From the NCBI GenBank assembly GCA_017165825.1, contig CM029370.1:27137459-27201458 (forward strand): a DNA stretch of 64,000 nucleotides, read 5' to 3'. The notes under the pieces are model-generated. The model was not told where the DNA came from. It saw only the letters and a list, made by a program, of their open reading frames with translations, and ran no database searches. This stretch comes from Hepsetus odoe (taxonomy: Eukaryota; Chordata; Actinopteri; Characiformes; Hepsetidae). Within the stretch, counting starts at the first letter, position 1. Each line of letters opens with the position of its first letter. Shown piece after piece: positions 1-10,621 of this stretch. Both the position numbers and the translations under genes were made by a program.

Positions 1-650
1 TCAAAGCGACTTCAAGGAGGAAGTTATTTAAACCCAATATAAAAGCGTCATAAAATGCAATAGTTACTCGCCAGTGTCCGGACTGTGAGAGATGTGGTGT
101 CGAAAAAAGTGCCCTCCGTTTTCTTATTACATCACTGATAGCCTCCTTAATGGGGGGGTTTGTATGTAATCAAGTTTCAGGAGACTGGGTTTCATAATGT
201 GGGCCAGATGACTTTTTCTTTATCACGATTATGCTCATGCTCCTTCATTCCGCCTTCACTCTTCCCATTTAACCCCGCCGCTCAACTGTGGCCAAATTGT
301 TTTAAGTTTGTTAAGCTCTAAAAGACACTTTTTACAACTGAATAGTAAGCTATAAACTTTACATCTTACGTCTATGTGTGTATGGTTTTACTATTAACAT
401 GACCAGAATCATTGTCTGTTATAGTAGCTGTTATAATACAGCTGCCATATTTAGTTAATGCAATAATTAAAGGGTCTAAAATAAATATTTAAGATCTACT
501 TACATTTTAAATATGTCAGATGGCACTCGTGTGACTGGTAAGACATCATGCTGCCTCAAATTGCCAGCTAACAATCTTAACTATTAAAGGCCTCTTTCAT
601 TTATGCTCTTTAAAAAAGATGCATTTTAAAATAGGGCATCAAATCAATAT
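1..650. other. Repeat-free non-coding DNA
   Basis: No coding frame or recognisable repeat is visible. The first 300 bases are mixed in composition and resemble the candidate regulatory tracts further on; the rest is AT-rich. Confidence 0.4.
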
Positions 651-658
651 GCGGATAA

Positions 659-733
659 TGAAATAGACTTCCATACCGGATTGGTCAAGGACTGGGTTAA
701 CAACGACCGCCACCAGTGCTGTTAGCCTACACA
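659..733 (+). mobile_element. RTE-like non-LTR element, 5' fragment
   Basis: The segment matches the left part of the RTE-like copy at 55593. Both carry AGACTTCCATACC, then GATCGGTC/GATTGGTC, then CGCCACCAGTGCT or a close variant, and TTAGCCT. Only about 75 bases remain, and the copy here ends before the GGTTGAAA-type continuation seen at 55670. It does not code. Confidence 0.55.
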
Positions 734-781
734 AGGCAGACGCACAGATAAACACACTCACAATTAGGCAACAATTAATCA

Positions 782-968
782 TCTCCAATCTGTCTGATGT
801 GCAGGTCTTTGGATGATGGGAGGAAACCAGAGCTGCTGAAACACATACAGACGTGGTGAGAACATGCAAACTCCACACAGAAAGAACCCGGACCGCCCCG
901 CTTGGGAATCAAGCCCAGGACCTTCTCGCTGTGAGGCAACAGTGCTACCCACTGCACCACCATGCCGC
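782..968 (-). mobile_element. SINE-C copy, 5' part, minus strand
   Basis: Read on the minus strand this is the familiar fish SINE body: a GGCGGCATGGTGG-type start, a tRNA-like head, CACAGCGAGAAGGTCC, a GGGTCCTTTCTGTGTGGA-type segment, GCATGTTCTC, GGTTTCCTCCCA and the GACCTGCACATCAGA region. The 3' LINE-type tail is missing. It lies about 50 bases from the RTE-like fragment to its left. Confidence 0.8.
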
Positions 969-1536
969 CTCATTCTGAGAACTACATACAAATATATTAA
1001 GTGTCGCTTGTCCTACATGGAACCATTGCTTTGCTAAGGAACCCTGGAAAACCAAATTTTTGAGCACATAAGAACCAGCTTTGTAAAAGAGATGTAAGTG
1101 TCCTTTTAAAGCCACAAAGAAACTTCAAATAATGGAAACAATTCAAGGTTTATTCAAGGAAAACTTTACATAATGTGGAAGTTCATAAAAAGTATACAAG
1201 ATTTTTCACACTCAGACTAAATCACACATCTGTTCTTCAAAGAAGCGTCCATTGAAACATTTTTCAACTTGTCTAATGTGCAGACATGCTAAAACACGCT
1301 GAATCAATGACTGTATGAAACTTTAAAAATGAATGACAACAATGCCTTCAAAAATGACTGATTCACATCTGAAGTGCAAAGAATAAACTTTTAATAGATT
1401 GTTATTGATGCCATTTATAATTATAATAATTATATAATTGTATAATTATAATTATAATGATATAAATATGAAATACAACAAGTAAAGGTTGTCTAGTGTA
1501 GAATAACTATACATGTTTTGTGCATTATTACTATCA

Positions 1537-1537
<1 letters not shown>
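969..1537. other. AT-rich non-coding DNA
   Basis: No gene is visible. Around 1415-1458 runs of ATTATAATT form a self-complementary AT-rich patch. Confidence 0.5.

Positions 1538-1573
<36 letters not shown>
1538..1573. repeat. (ATT)n microsatellite
   Basis: About twelve uninterrupted ATT/TTA units. Open frames crossing it (poly-Ile or poly-Tyr) are artefacts. Confidence 0.97.
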
Positions 1574-1575
<2 letters not shown>

Positions 1576-1625
1576 TGCAGCATTTCCCTTCCCAGTCTGC
1601 ATTCTGCTGTGTTCAGTGTGCATAT

Positions 1626-1840
1626 TTACATTTACATTTACATTTACAGCATTTAGCAGACGCTCTTATCCAGAGCGACTTCCATGTCCTAATTACAGGG
1701 ACAGTCCCCCTGGAGCAATTCAGGGTTAAGGGTCTTGCTCAGGGACCCAGTGGTGGTAGTGCTAGAGGTGGGATTCGAACCTGGGACTTCTTGAACCATA
1801 GGTCCAAAGGCAAGTATCCTACCACTAGACCAGCGCCACC
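1626..1840 (-). mobile_element. SINE-B copy, nearly full length
   Basis: On the minus strand a tRNA-like head with the B-box GGTTCGAATCC is followed by the family body. The tail is seen on the plus strand as TTTACATTTACAGC, GCAGACGCTCTTATCC and GAGCGACTTCC. The TACATT tail repeats lie at the left edge, where the 3' end should be. Elements of this kind are transcribed by RNA polymerase III and mobilised by partner LINEs; that is family knowledge. Confidence 0.85.
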
Positions 1841-1841
1841 C

Positions 1842-2012
1842 TATTCCTTCTGGGTTTCTTCCAGGTGCCTCAGTTTCCTCCCACAGCCCAAAGACATGCA
1901 CAAGTTTGATTGGAGATGTCTGTGTTTGCTCATCCTGCAATGAGCGGCCGACCCTTCCAGGGTGTTCCTCCATGTTCTTTCACCCCGTGAGTGCTGGGGT
2001 GGGATCTAGGGA
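1842..2012 (+). mobile_element. SINE-C copy, 3' half
   Basis: It carries GTTTCCTCCCACAGCCCAA, AGACATGCA, GATTGGAGATG, a CTTCCAGGGTGT tail segment and GTGCTGGGGTGGGAT, in family order. The head is absent and it abuts the SINE-B copy on its left. Confidence 0.7.
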
Positions 2013-2212
2013 TTCATGGATCTGAGATCGGTTAGTAACACCACTTAAACTGTTTGAGAAAAATCCAGTAATCTCACAGCTCAGTTGGAGGTTGTTTGGA
2101 GTTTGCAGTTAAAAAGTAATTGCCCTTACCTGTGTCAGTGAGGTTTAATCATTTTAAAATCTACCAGAAGTCATCACATTAATGAATTACTGACGTTCCT
2201 GAGCTTGCACTC

Positions 2213-2417
2213 ATTCACTGTGAATTTGTCCTCTGCATTTAACCCCTCCACACACACCAGTAGTTAACACCAACACTGGGAGCAGATGCAGGGGGCCCAT
2301 GGAGCAATTGTGAGGATGGTACCTTGCTCAGCTGTGCCTCAGGGTAACCTACAGGCCCGGGACTCCAATCCACACCCTTTGGATCGTGAGGGCAAGTAAC
2401 AGGCCACTAAACCATCC
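2213..2417 (-). mobile_element. SINE-A copy, degenerate
   Basis: On the plus strand it reads CCTCTGCATTTAACCC, then GGTACCTTGCTCAGCTGTGCC, AGGGTAACCTAC and the decayed B-box region GGGACTCCAATCC, ending in CCACTAAACC. That is the reverse of the SINE-A consensus built from the other copies here. Divergence is high, so this is an old insertion. Confidence 0.75.
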
Positions 2418-3663
2418 TTGCGCGCCTGGATTAATGTAGGTAAGGTCCGTATACAATCTACATGGCAACTGATATAATAGTACATGGCTTAATTTGCAGG
2501 CTCTTGTCAGTCTTAAGTGGGGAAAGAGGAAATGAATCAGCATCTGTTCTCACTGATTAATGTGACTTAAAAGTACAATTGAAATAAAATAATAAATAAC
2601 ACCTAGAGTGTCCAACTTCTTCAAAGTATTGTGCTGCCACTTAATTGAATTTTCAGTCATTAGCATTGAAGGGAAGCGCAACGTGTTAGAGATATCGCTC
2701 AAGTCGAGGTGTCACAGGTAGAGCTTTTGTCTTTGTCACAAGAGAGAGGTCCAGATCATCTCACCTGTTACAGAACATAATGGCACCACAACTCAATTAG
2801 CACCTTCTATCTATACATGCGGTGTCAGGGGACTGCATGAGTGCACAACAAGACCGCAATCAACACAGTGTCACCCACACGTGAGAAAGAGGAACGTTTG
2901 ACTCTCACAGGTGCTTCAGAAAGACTTTTTAACACTTTTATTTTTAATTGGAAAAGACTATTACAGTGGGGCCGTGTAATATGACTGAATTCGCCATCAT
3001 GCAGATTAAAAGCGAGCGCGTTATAATTAGCAGTCATATTATGTACTGTGTCATTTCCATATGCCATAGGATTTTACCTTCCGACCCATTGAAAATGCGA
3101 TGTAATGGGATTGCTTTGATTTGCTGGCAACATCCTTCAGCATCTAATAATCCAAGCAGGGCTGTCCCGAGCCGATCTGATCCAAAAGATTTGTATTAAA
3201 GGCTATTGTGGCATTTTTACAATTTATTGATAATAGCTCTATTATGTCTGATCCAATTAGAAACTTTCAGGATTTACTGGATTCCTGACAAATTTCAGTC
3301 ATTTAAACACTCAATAAATTGAAACATTGCATCATTTCAGTGGGAAAAACATCTCCCAGCTTGAAGATCTTCCCACTTTGTTAATATGAAATCAAACACT
3401 GATTTTTAAACTAACTTCAGAAAATCCGTTTTTTTTTCATGAATTGGGAAAAGGCAATAAGAGGATGCTTTATTGTTGAACAAAACCTCAAATTGGCAAA
3501 TAAAAAAATTAAAAACAAAAACTAGTATCTCCATACATTTTTTACTAGACGTTTGAAAGTTGCAACAAGGCCATTCTCCACACATTTGCTGGGAAAGCAA
3601 ATACACAACTACAGACACACACACACACTGGCCTGCGTGAGGATTAAAAATTAGTATATTAGT
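2418..3663. other. Non-coding DNA
   Basis: No exon, RNA gene or clear repeat was found. A short CA run sits near 3613-3630. Confidence 0.4.
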
Positions 3664-3945
3664 AGGACAGCTCAGGTTAGACGATTTGGAGACATTTTGG
3701 AGTTAGAGAAGCAAGGTTGCGTTGGTTTGGACATGTCCAGAGGATTATATTGGGAGGAGGATGTTGAAGATCCTCCTCCTGCCTGGAGGAGAAGAAGAAG
3801 GACAAAGATGAGGTTTATGGATGTGGTGAGAGAGGACATGCAGGCGGCTGGAGTGAAAGAGGAAAATGCAGAGGACACGAAGAAATGGAAATGGATGATC
3901 CACTACCACGACCCTTTAACGGGAACTGCTGAAAGAAGAAGATGA
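3664..3945 (+). pseudogene. RTE-like LINE: C-terminal remnant of the reverse-transcriptase ORF
   Basis: Translation on the plus strand gives a decayed but recognisable end of an RTE/BovB-type polyprotein: a FGHV-like stretch (here LDMS after a shift), an Arg-rich PGRRKRGRPK-like segment seen as WRRRRRTKMR, then FMDVVREDMQAAGV, EENAED, and an RCGDP-like end seen as HYHDP. The residue pattern FMDVVREDMQ..GV.EE.AED is characteristic of this fish LINE. Catalytic domains are absent. The element ends near 3945 in GAAGAAGATGAT. It is a 5'-truncated, inactive copy. Confidence 0.8.
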
Positions 3946-4379
3946 TTGCAGTATTTAGTGTCCTGAATAGAAATAGGGCTCTGAGCCCTTAAACAGACAT
4001 TGTCACATTAGTGATGTTTTTTAACCTTTAATGGTTTCTCAAACTTCCACAGCTCTTAATGGTTCAACAGGACAGTGGCTCATAAACCACTTCAGATTTT
4101 AATTCCACTGCAGCCCACAAAGAACAAAGAGTGGATCCTCTCTGGGACCTTGGCACCATAGTGAGAACCACTGATAAAAAAAAAAAAAAAAGTTTCTTCT
4201 TTGGCATCATCTGAAGAAGCTTTTGTGGTACGTTTTAAAGGGTGTGATGCTGGCAGTAGTGGTGCATAATGAATGAGAATAAAAATATCAGGTTGGAAAC
4301 AGTATCACTTGACACTCAGCATGACTCTGATCGGGACAACCCCAGACATAAGCTCTTATCCGCAGCTCTTACACTTTTT
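3946..4379. other. Non-coding DNA with short poly-A tract
   Basis: An A-run lies at about 4176-4190. Nothing else was recognised. Confidence 0.45.
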
Positions 4380-4920
4380 TTTCGTTCATTCCTGGACTTT
4401 GCTTAATATCTGGCTGAATGCTCTTTTGTGATTTACCTGCTTCTCGTCTGTATGGGCAATGGATATCCCCCTCCCCCCAAAACCCGAGAAGCTATTGTTT
4501 TCATCTCGGCTTTGGTTCCTCTTCGTCTGAAGCCGTTCCCGCTGATGAGCCAGAGCCGGGGAAGCACAGGCAGCGAATAAAAGGCAAGGCTGACAAAGAT
4601 TGATGTGTGAGCGCTCTCCCTGATTCGCTGATTAAACCCATCAATCTATATGCAGAGGAGTTGTCCGATGCAAATGGATCCAATCTGCCGAAACAGAGTG
4701 GTATTGTCTGCGCTTTATGGAGAGCGCCAAAGTTAGAGGCAGGAGGATTGGCAGCTCTGGCTCATCTCTGGGAACAGCACTGTGGGGGTCCACTATCAAA
4801 GGTTGTCCGGCACTAATGGGCAAACTATTACCCATGATGGTATTCATCCTCCGCAGGGTCATTAATTATTTGCAGTTTCACAGCAGCAAAATGCCCCCTC
4901 AAACAGAATAATAAAGGCGC
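4380..4920. promoter_or_regulatory. Candidate conserved non-coding element
   Basis: A repeat-free stretch of balanced composition with a perfect octamer ATGCAAAT (4668-4675) and the AT-core sites GGTCATTAATTATT near 4858. Several short frames overlap it on both strands without codon bias or splice context, so I read it as non-coding. The regulatory role is inferred from composition and motif content only. Confidence 0.3.
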
Positions 4921-6124
4921 TTCCTGTTGCAGTAAAACTGTGCTGCACCTCTGCTAGCATACCTGGAGAGGCAGTTATGTCAGGTCAAAGCTATCACTCC
5001 GTTTATAACCTGATGGTCTAAAGCACTTGTATTGCGTCATGTGTATGTGGTCGGTGTGCATGCATTTCATTTAATTATGACAGCAATCAACAATAATCCA
5101 ATGTTGGCAAAAAATAAAAGACCAGGGTGATGACTCTCTGGTAATACACACTTTCATCCCCGATAAATGAATAATTCAGCAATGCACCATCTGTAAAAAC
5201 TGAAGATGAAATTGCTGTAACATGGTGACTTTTACTATTTGAAGCCAGGCATTTATGTCCATTACTGGAGAACACTTTGTCTTAAGTGTCTATAACTCCT
5301 AAGCTGCTTGTCTTAAGAGTTTAAGATGGTTTGAAGCTAATGCACGATCATTTCAGGAAGCAGTTTTCTTATTAAGCTTCTGTTACTTGCTAGATCACTG
5401 CAGTATTAGTAGAATACATTTAGCAGCATTACATAATTAGGATATAGGTGACTATTTCTTTACAGTTCTACAAAAAATGGTAACTGGTCTACCTATTATT
5501 ATTCTGTAAGTCTAACAAGTGTATGTGCGTGTGTGTGTGAGACAGTATGTGCTCTGTTGTATAAGACTGAATAGAAAAGGGATGACAGAAGGTTATACAT
5601 TAGCATTTATACTCACTAGAAACATTCTTGTAATTACAGTATGTTTTGAGTTCCGATTGTGTGAGTCACTGTATTGTTCATGCTCCTTTTATTTGATTTG
5701 TCAAAAGTTTGGTGACATCCTGAGCGTTTCAGTGTTTGCTGTCTGCAGTAGCTGAACATGTTAAACCAAAAGCTGTGTGTATTTTTGCATTTTTTCCTTG
5801 TGAATTCTGCAAAAACTGAGGGGCAACTGACAAAACATCTTTCTTGGGAATAATGCCAAAGGACACACACAACAGAAGGAATGTAAAACTGAGGAGGCAC
5901 AATGTTCCATGTGTATATTCCATGTCCATACATATGCAATAGAAGCCCCCATCTATGCATTCATTGCTTCATTAGCAACTTACACCAAGGATTTACATCC
6001 AATTGATGGACAAATGTGGACGAAAACTAACTTTAAACAAGTTTAACTGCTTGATTTAATAAGAAATTATAAACCAAAATGTTATATAAAATGAGAGGTT
6101 TATTTGGCATTGACAAAAAGCACG
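4921..6124. other. Non-coding DNA
   Basis: No gene or repeat was recognised. A small TG-rich patch occurs near 5519-5541. Confidence 0.4.
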
Positions 6125-6185
6125 GAAGAGAAGAGAAGAGAAGAGAAGAGAAGAGAAGAGAAGAGAAGAGAAGAGAAGAGAAGAG
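6125..6185. repeat. (AAGAG)n pentanucleotide microsatellite
   Basis: Twelve or so uninterrupted AAGAG units. The Glu-Lys-Arg frame across it is an artefact. Confidence 0.97.
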
Positions 6186-6779
6186 GTTGCCCTGTAGCAG
6201 TTTTCTTACCTGTGATATCTGTGTCCAAAAAAATCACAAATAAACAAATAAATAAATCAACGTTGCTGAGAAAGAGCAGGAGGTTTCATTTTTCCTTTAA
6301 GGCCACGCCCCACAGTGACACCAGCAGGTTATTATGTTGACGAGGAACTGAAGAGGCTCCGTTTTTGATGGTGCTCAGGCACGTTCAGCAGCCGAGCTTC
6401 AGCGATTGAGAAATTTTTTCTTAAAATTATTATTATGAGGTCTAAGCTGTGATGATTTTAAATAACGTCTATTTTTAAACAGTTTCACCATCACTTTTAA
6501 AGATTTACAATTAGAGCGGGTTATCTATCTAATCCATGTGTTAATAATTTGACACAAGGTAGTAAAAAAAAAATTGCGTCAATAAAGAAAAATGCCCGTT
6601 AGGAGGACGCAGGACACCATTGCTTTAACCTGCAATAACTCTGGAAACCACTATTCCAGAGGATGTAAAACTATGAGCCAAACATGCAAAGATCATGTTC
6701 AGTTTGGCACTGACCTGTCTCCCAGGATGTCCAGCCTGGAGACAACAAAGAAGTAGAAGAAGTAGAAAAGAAGTGGTTT
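6186..6779. other. Non-coding DNA
   Basis: Mixed sequence with A-runs near 6566 and no coding signal. Confidence 0.4.
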
Positions 6780-6899
6780 TCTACCTGGGCAAGGATCCCA
6801 CACCACATCCTTGGGCAAGACTCCTAACACTACAGTCACACCTGAGCGTGGATGAAATTGTAAGTGAGTGTTAAATTTATCTGCTAATGAATAAATGTA
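6780..6899 (+). mobile_element. SINE-B-like copy, degenerate 3' part
   Basis: It contains CCTTGGGCAAGACTCCTAAC, TACAGTCACACC, AAATTGTAAGTGAG, ATCTGCTAATG and AATAAATGTAA. This follows the order of fish tRNA-SINE bodies that end in 'GTAAGTCGCTCTGGA ... GTCTGCTAAATG ... AATGTAA'. Confidence 0.6.
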
Positions 6900-7179
6900 A
6901 GCATGTCACATTATTAATGGACATGTCATTAGAGGGCAGCGTTCATAAAGCCTTTTATAGCAAAGTATACATATAAAGTATGTAAATAATAATGTTTATA
7001 GACATCAGTGTGTCAGAAATCACCCAAAAAGTGAGTTCACACCAGTCGGAACAGTTTGTGATGATTGATGCGATCAGCACGATGTTAATCACTAATACTT
7101 GGTAGCTACAGTAGGCTCTTAGCTTGAGGGCAAAACTAAAACAGCAAACTTCAGATCCATGTCTGATCAAGCTGCATGA

Positions 7180-7660
7180 TAATGGACCAGGAATACATGA
7201 CCCTGGCCTTTGACCTTATCCAGTGGATGCACGGGGAATCTCCAAGGAAGCTGCGCGAATGACTGTGTAGAACGAGAGATGACAAAGCGGTGAGTTAGAA
7301 ACCCAAAAAAAGAGGAGGGGGGTTAAAAAGAAGAAGAAAAAAGGAAAGAAAAAGCGGGCAGGAGTGATGCCAGGGGGACCACGGGCTGCACTCCCCATCT
7401 CTCCATAATCACCAGGGCGATGCTCGGATGCCTCCCCTATTTGCATAATGCCATCCTGACACTTTTACTTCCGCCATCCATCACCAGCGGCGTGAGTCGT
7501 GCGCCCGGCTCCATGCCTCCGTCTCCCCTCTGATTGCGTCCTGTGTTTATCTGCCCAAGCACAAAAGATTGATTCCCCGCTGTCTCTCAGCCTTATGTTC
7601 GGCAGATAGGGATTTTCACAGAATGATGAAGCACCCAGTCAGCTAATGATAAACAGAAAA
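7180..7660. promoter_or_regulatory. Candidate regulatory tract, locally CpG-rich
   Basis: Repeat-free. An octamer lies on the minus strand at 7439-7446 (ATTTGCAT). The interval 7470-7545 has about nine CpGs in 75 bases, which is unusual for the window. No frame shows coding character. The function is inferred. Confidence 0.3.
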
Positions 7661-8100
7661 CACATATTCAAAAGGATGGTCTCTCTTTTTTTTTTTTTTT
7701 TTTGCTTTTTTTTTAAGAGGCGTCTGTCTTTCTTTTTTTCTTTCTCTTTCTTTCTGTTTCTTCCTCGGGTGTGTGTGTGCGAGAGAGAAAACGGATGTCA
7801 GGTTAAGGAACTGAACACACTCTGCTGGGACTTCAATTTGAAACGCAATTGTTTTCCTGTCAGCTTCTCTCTCCCTCTTTTTTTTTTTTACCCTTGATTT
7901 TTTTTTTTTTTTCTGGCTCTGGGGTGAAAAATGAAGAAATGGGAAAAGGGGAAAAGAGGATAGAAGTATAGCAATTAAAATAAAAAATGGTGTTTTGATG
8001 GCGGCTCTTGTTTCTGCAGAACCCGTCCAGTGTGTGTGTGGGGTGGGGGGGATTGACAGCTCTGTTTTGGAGAAATCTTTTCTGACAGAAAGATAAGGGT
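7661..8100. repeat. T-rich low-complexity DNA
   Basis: T-runs occur at about 7686-7713, 7732-7757, 7878-7890 and 7899-7912, with short TG and GA runs between. The long minus-strand Lys-rich frame across 7643-8128 is an artefact of these tracts. Confidence 0.85.
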
Positions 8101-8638
8101 CCACACACACGCTGGCGCTGAAGTGCATTTTACAAACAAGAAGGTCGCCTTTACCTTTGGCTTGCAGGCTACAGCTATAAGGACTGCTATATTTGACCTA
8201 CTGCCTTGTCATAAAGCCCAGAGCCAGTTGTGACCACTGAGCTCAAAGTGAAGCAAAGCCGTGAGCCTCTCTGTGCAGAAAGTTTCGAGCTAATGATGAC
8301 AAAATAACATTAGCTGCTGTCACTTCTAAGAGAAGAGAGATTATTTTATTTATTGAAATGAGATTGAAATGATAAATCCCCCACCCCAGCCCCCCTACAC
8401 ACCCTCCTGATAAAATACTTGGCCTCATAAGCCTCAGCATGGGGATAGGGATTTGGAAAGATGAAGGGAGAGAAGAAGAAATTCATAATGCATAATAAAA
8501 CAAAAGGTGTCGTGGGAAACATCACTGATATTAAAAACCAGTGGCAGACGGATCTATATGAGAAATGCAGATTTTTAAAATGTAAATAGCCACAGCCGGC
8601 GAGGGCTTCTGATTCAAAGATAGGATGACAGCGCAATA
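8101..8638. other. Repeat-free non-coding DNA
   Basis: Mixed composition without a recognisable gene, and possibly an extension of the regulatory-type sequence at 7180. Confidence 0.35.
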
Positions 8639-8655
8639 GGGGGGGGGGGGGGGGG
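8639..8655. repeat. Poly-G run (17 G)
   Basis: An uninterrupted homopolymer of G, able to form G-quadruplex structure and prone to length errors in sequencing. Confidence 0.95.
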
Positions 8656-9338
8656 CACTCGCCGAACAATGGATTTTTTCTAACTTGCCTTCATGAGGAT
8701 GATAAAGCTCCACTTTTTATGGTGCAAACCAGCTCAAAGACCTGAATGAGAACACCCGTAAATGCTGACTTGAAGAATGCGAGTGAACAGCGTTCGGAAA
8801 TCCAAAGACATGTAGACCTTGTTTATTACTGAACTGTTTTAACTGACACAAATGCTTGGAACTGCCCTCAGGGCTCATAAGTAGAAGATACTGCAAGTAT
8901 TACTGTCTTCCCATCAACTTCTCACTGAAGACTGTAGGAAGAGTAACACGAGGGAGGGCTACACTGTGAGACGTCTCTTTTCTTTTTTTTTTCCAGATAT
9001 TGGCACTAGTGAGCGGAATAACAAAAAGGGACGTCAAAATGAACTGTGATATAATAGCTTTCCACTCACCATTTTTATTTGTGTAATATTTGTTAACTAT
9101 AATTATGTTTATAATCTTTATATCTGTCAAAAGTTTGAGCACAATCATCCTTTCAGTTTTAAAAGTTTAGAGTAACTGTTGACTGTAATGTAATTACATA
9201 TTCCATGGCTGGAAAGGACAAATCTGGGATCAGATCAGTGCTCCTGCTCCTCGGGTGGCTTGTGAAAAACTTTTTTCACGTGTTTAGTAATTTAAATCAT
9301 GTCTTCAACCACATCCATCAGTCTGCTTCAACTTAAAT
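8656..9338. other. Non-coding DNA
   Basis: Nothing recognised apart from a T-run near 8984-8993. Confidence 0.4.
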
Positions 9339-9571
9339 GGCAGTGGTGGCCTAGTGTTTAGAGACTCGGCCCAGGATCAAAAGGCTGTGGGTTTGAATCC
9401 CAGGTTGCCTTGAGTTACCCTTGAGCAAGGAACCGTCCCCATCAATGCTCCCTGGGCACTTTCAATAACTGCCCCCTGCTGCATGTGTATGGGTGTAAAG
9501 CAGAGGCTGCAGTTTTTTGTGTGTGTCACTGTCTGCTGTGCTGTTTCACAGTGATAGTCACTTTCACTTCA
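9339..9571 (+). mobile_element. SINE-A copy, full length
   Basis: The head reads GGCAGTGGTGGCCTAGTG, followed by the B-box GGGTTTGAATCCC. The body holds GTTACCCTTGAGCAAGGAAC and GCTCCCTGGGCACTTTCAAT, and the end is AGTCACTTTCACTTC. Both internal pol III promoter boxes are recognisable. Confidence 0.9.
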
Positions 9572-10069
9572 TTAAAGAGCTGGAGCTTTGAGCAGGTTGA
9601 GAAGATGAATTTACAGAAAAAAAAAACAAAACTGAATTTATTGACTTCTACTGGCAGCAGTTTTAGCCTCGTAACTCCAGAGTTAAAGTATAGAAGCCAA
9701 ATTTGGAGTCCAATCATGTCTTGGCTGGAATACATTAAAGGAAGTTGAAAACTGGTTTGATGTTGTCCTGAACCTTTCTTCCTAAATGCAGATGTGCAAG
9801 AAAGTTAGTTCTTATTTTATTCATAACTTTCAGCACTGATGCCTCAGGAACCTTTCTTTCCATCACCAACCCTGTTCTGATAGTGAAGCTGGAGAGTTTG
9901 GTATATTTGCAAAAACATCTTTTGTAAGTTTCATTTGAATCATGATTATGTTTCTGTTTTTACGTCAGTTCTGCAGTTTGTCTGTTGAACTACACGTACA
10001 GTACAGTATCTTCATGTCTCATTCATTCTGCTTTTTTTCCATGTATATTTCTGTATAGATAAAGATATA
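9572..10069. other. Non-coding DNA
   Basis: No gene seen. The interval ends at the TA target-site dinucleotide (10068-10069) of the MITE that follows. Confidence 0.4.
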
Positions 10070-10621
10070 CAGCACTGTGCAAAAGTTTTAGGCAGGTGTG
10101 AAAAAATACTGCAAACAAAGAACGCTTTCAGAAATATAAAGAATTATTGTTTATTTTAATCAATTTACAAAATGCAAAGTGAGCGAACAAAAGAAAAATC
10201 TAAATCAGATCAATATTTGGTGTTCCTACCTTTTGCCTTCAAACCAGCATCAGTTCTTCTGGGTACACTTGCACAAAGTCAGGGATTCTGTAGGATTATA
10301 TTCGGTGTATGATCAACCAGTTTTACCAAACAGGTACTGATGATCATCAGTGTCACACGGAGGCTGAAACACAGTCACGTTTGGAACAACCGACCAGCCG
10401 AGTTCCTTCAAAAACTGTGTGCAAGTGTACCTAGAAGAACTGATGCTGTTTGGAAGGCAAAGGGTGGTCACACCGAATATTGATTTGATTTAGATTTCTC
10501 TTTTGTTCATTCACTGCATTTTGTTGATTGAGGAAAATAAATGATTAACACTTCCATTTCTGAAAGCGTTCTTTGTTTACAGCATTTTTTCACACCTGCC
10601 TAAAACTTTTGCACAGTGCTG
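10070..10621. mobile_element. Tc1/mariner-type MITE with about 210-bp terminal inverted repeats
   Basis: The left end CAGCACTGTGCAAAAGTTTT and the right end AAAACTTTTGCACAGTGCTG are exact inverses, and TA flanks both sides (10068-10069 and 10622-10623). The inverted repeats run 10070-10279 and 10414-10621 and stay alignable over their length, with GTACACTTGCACA at the inner edge. The central 134 bases carry no transposase. The GTGCAAAAGTTTTAGGCA terminus is known from vertebrate Tc1/mariner elements. The copy is non-autonomous and could fold into one long hairpin. Confidence 0.92.

Noticed and set aside
6104..6340. Frame with repeated EKRRE
   Set aside because: Produced by the AAGAG microsatellite.
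7643..8128. 161-residue minus-strand frame, the longest in the window
   Set aside because: Its Lys-rich stretches are translations of T-runs and the rest has no domain; surrounding low-complexity DNA explains it.
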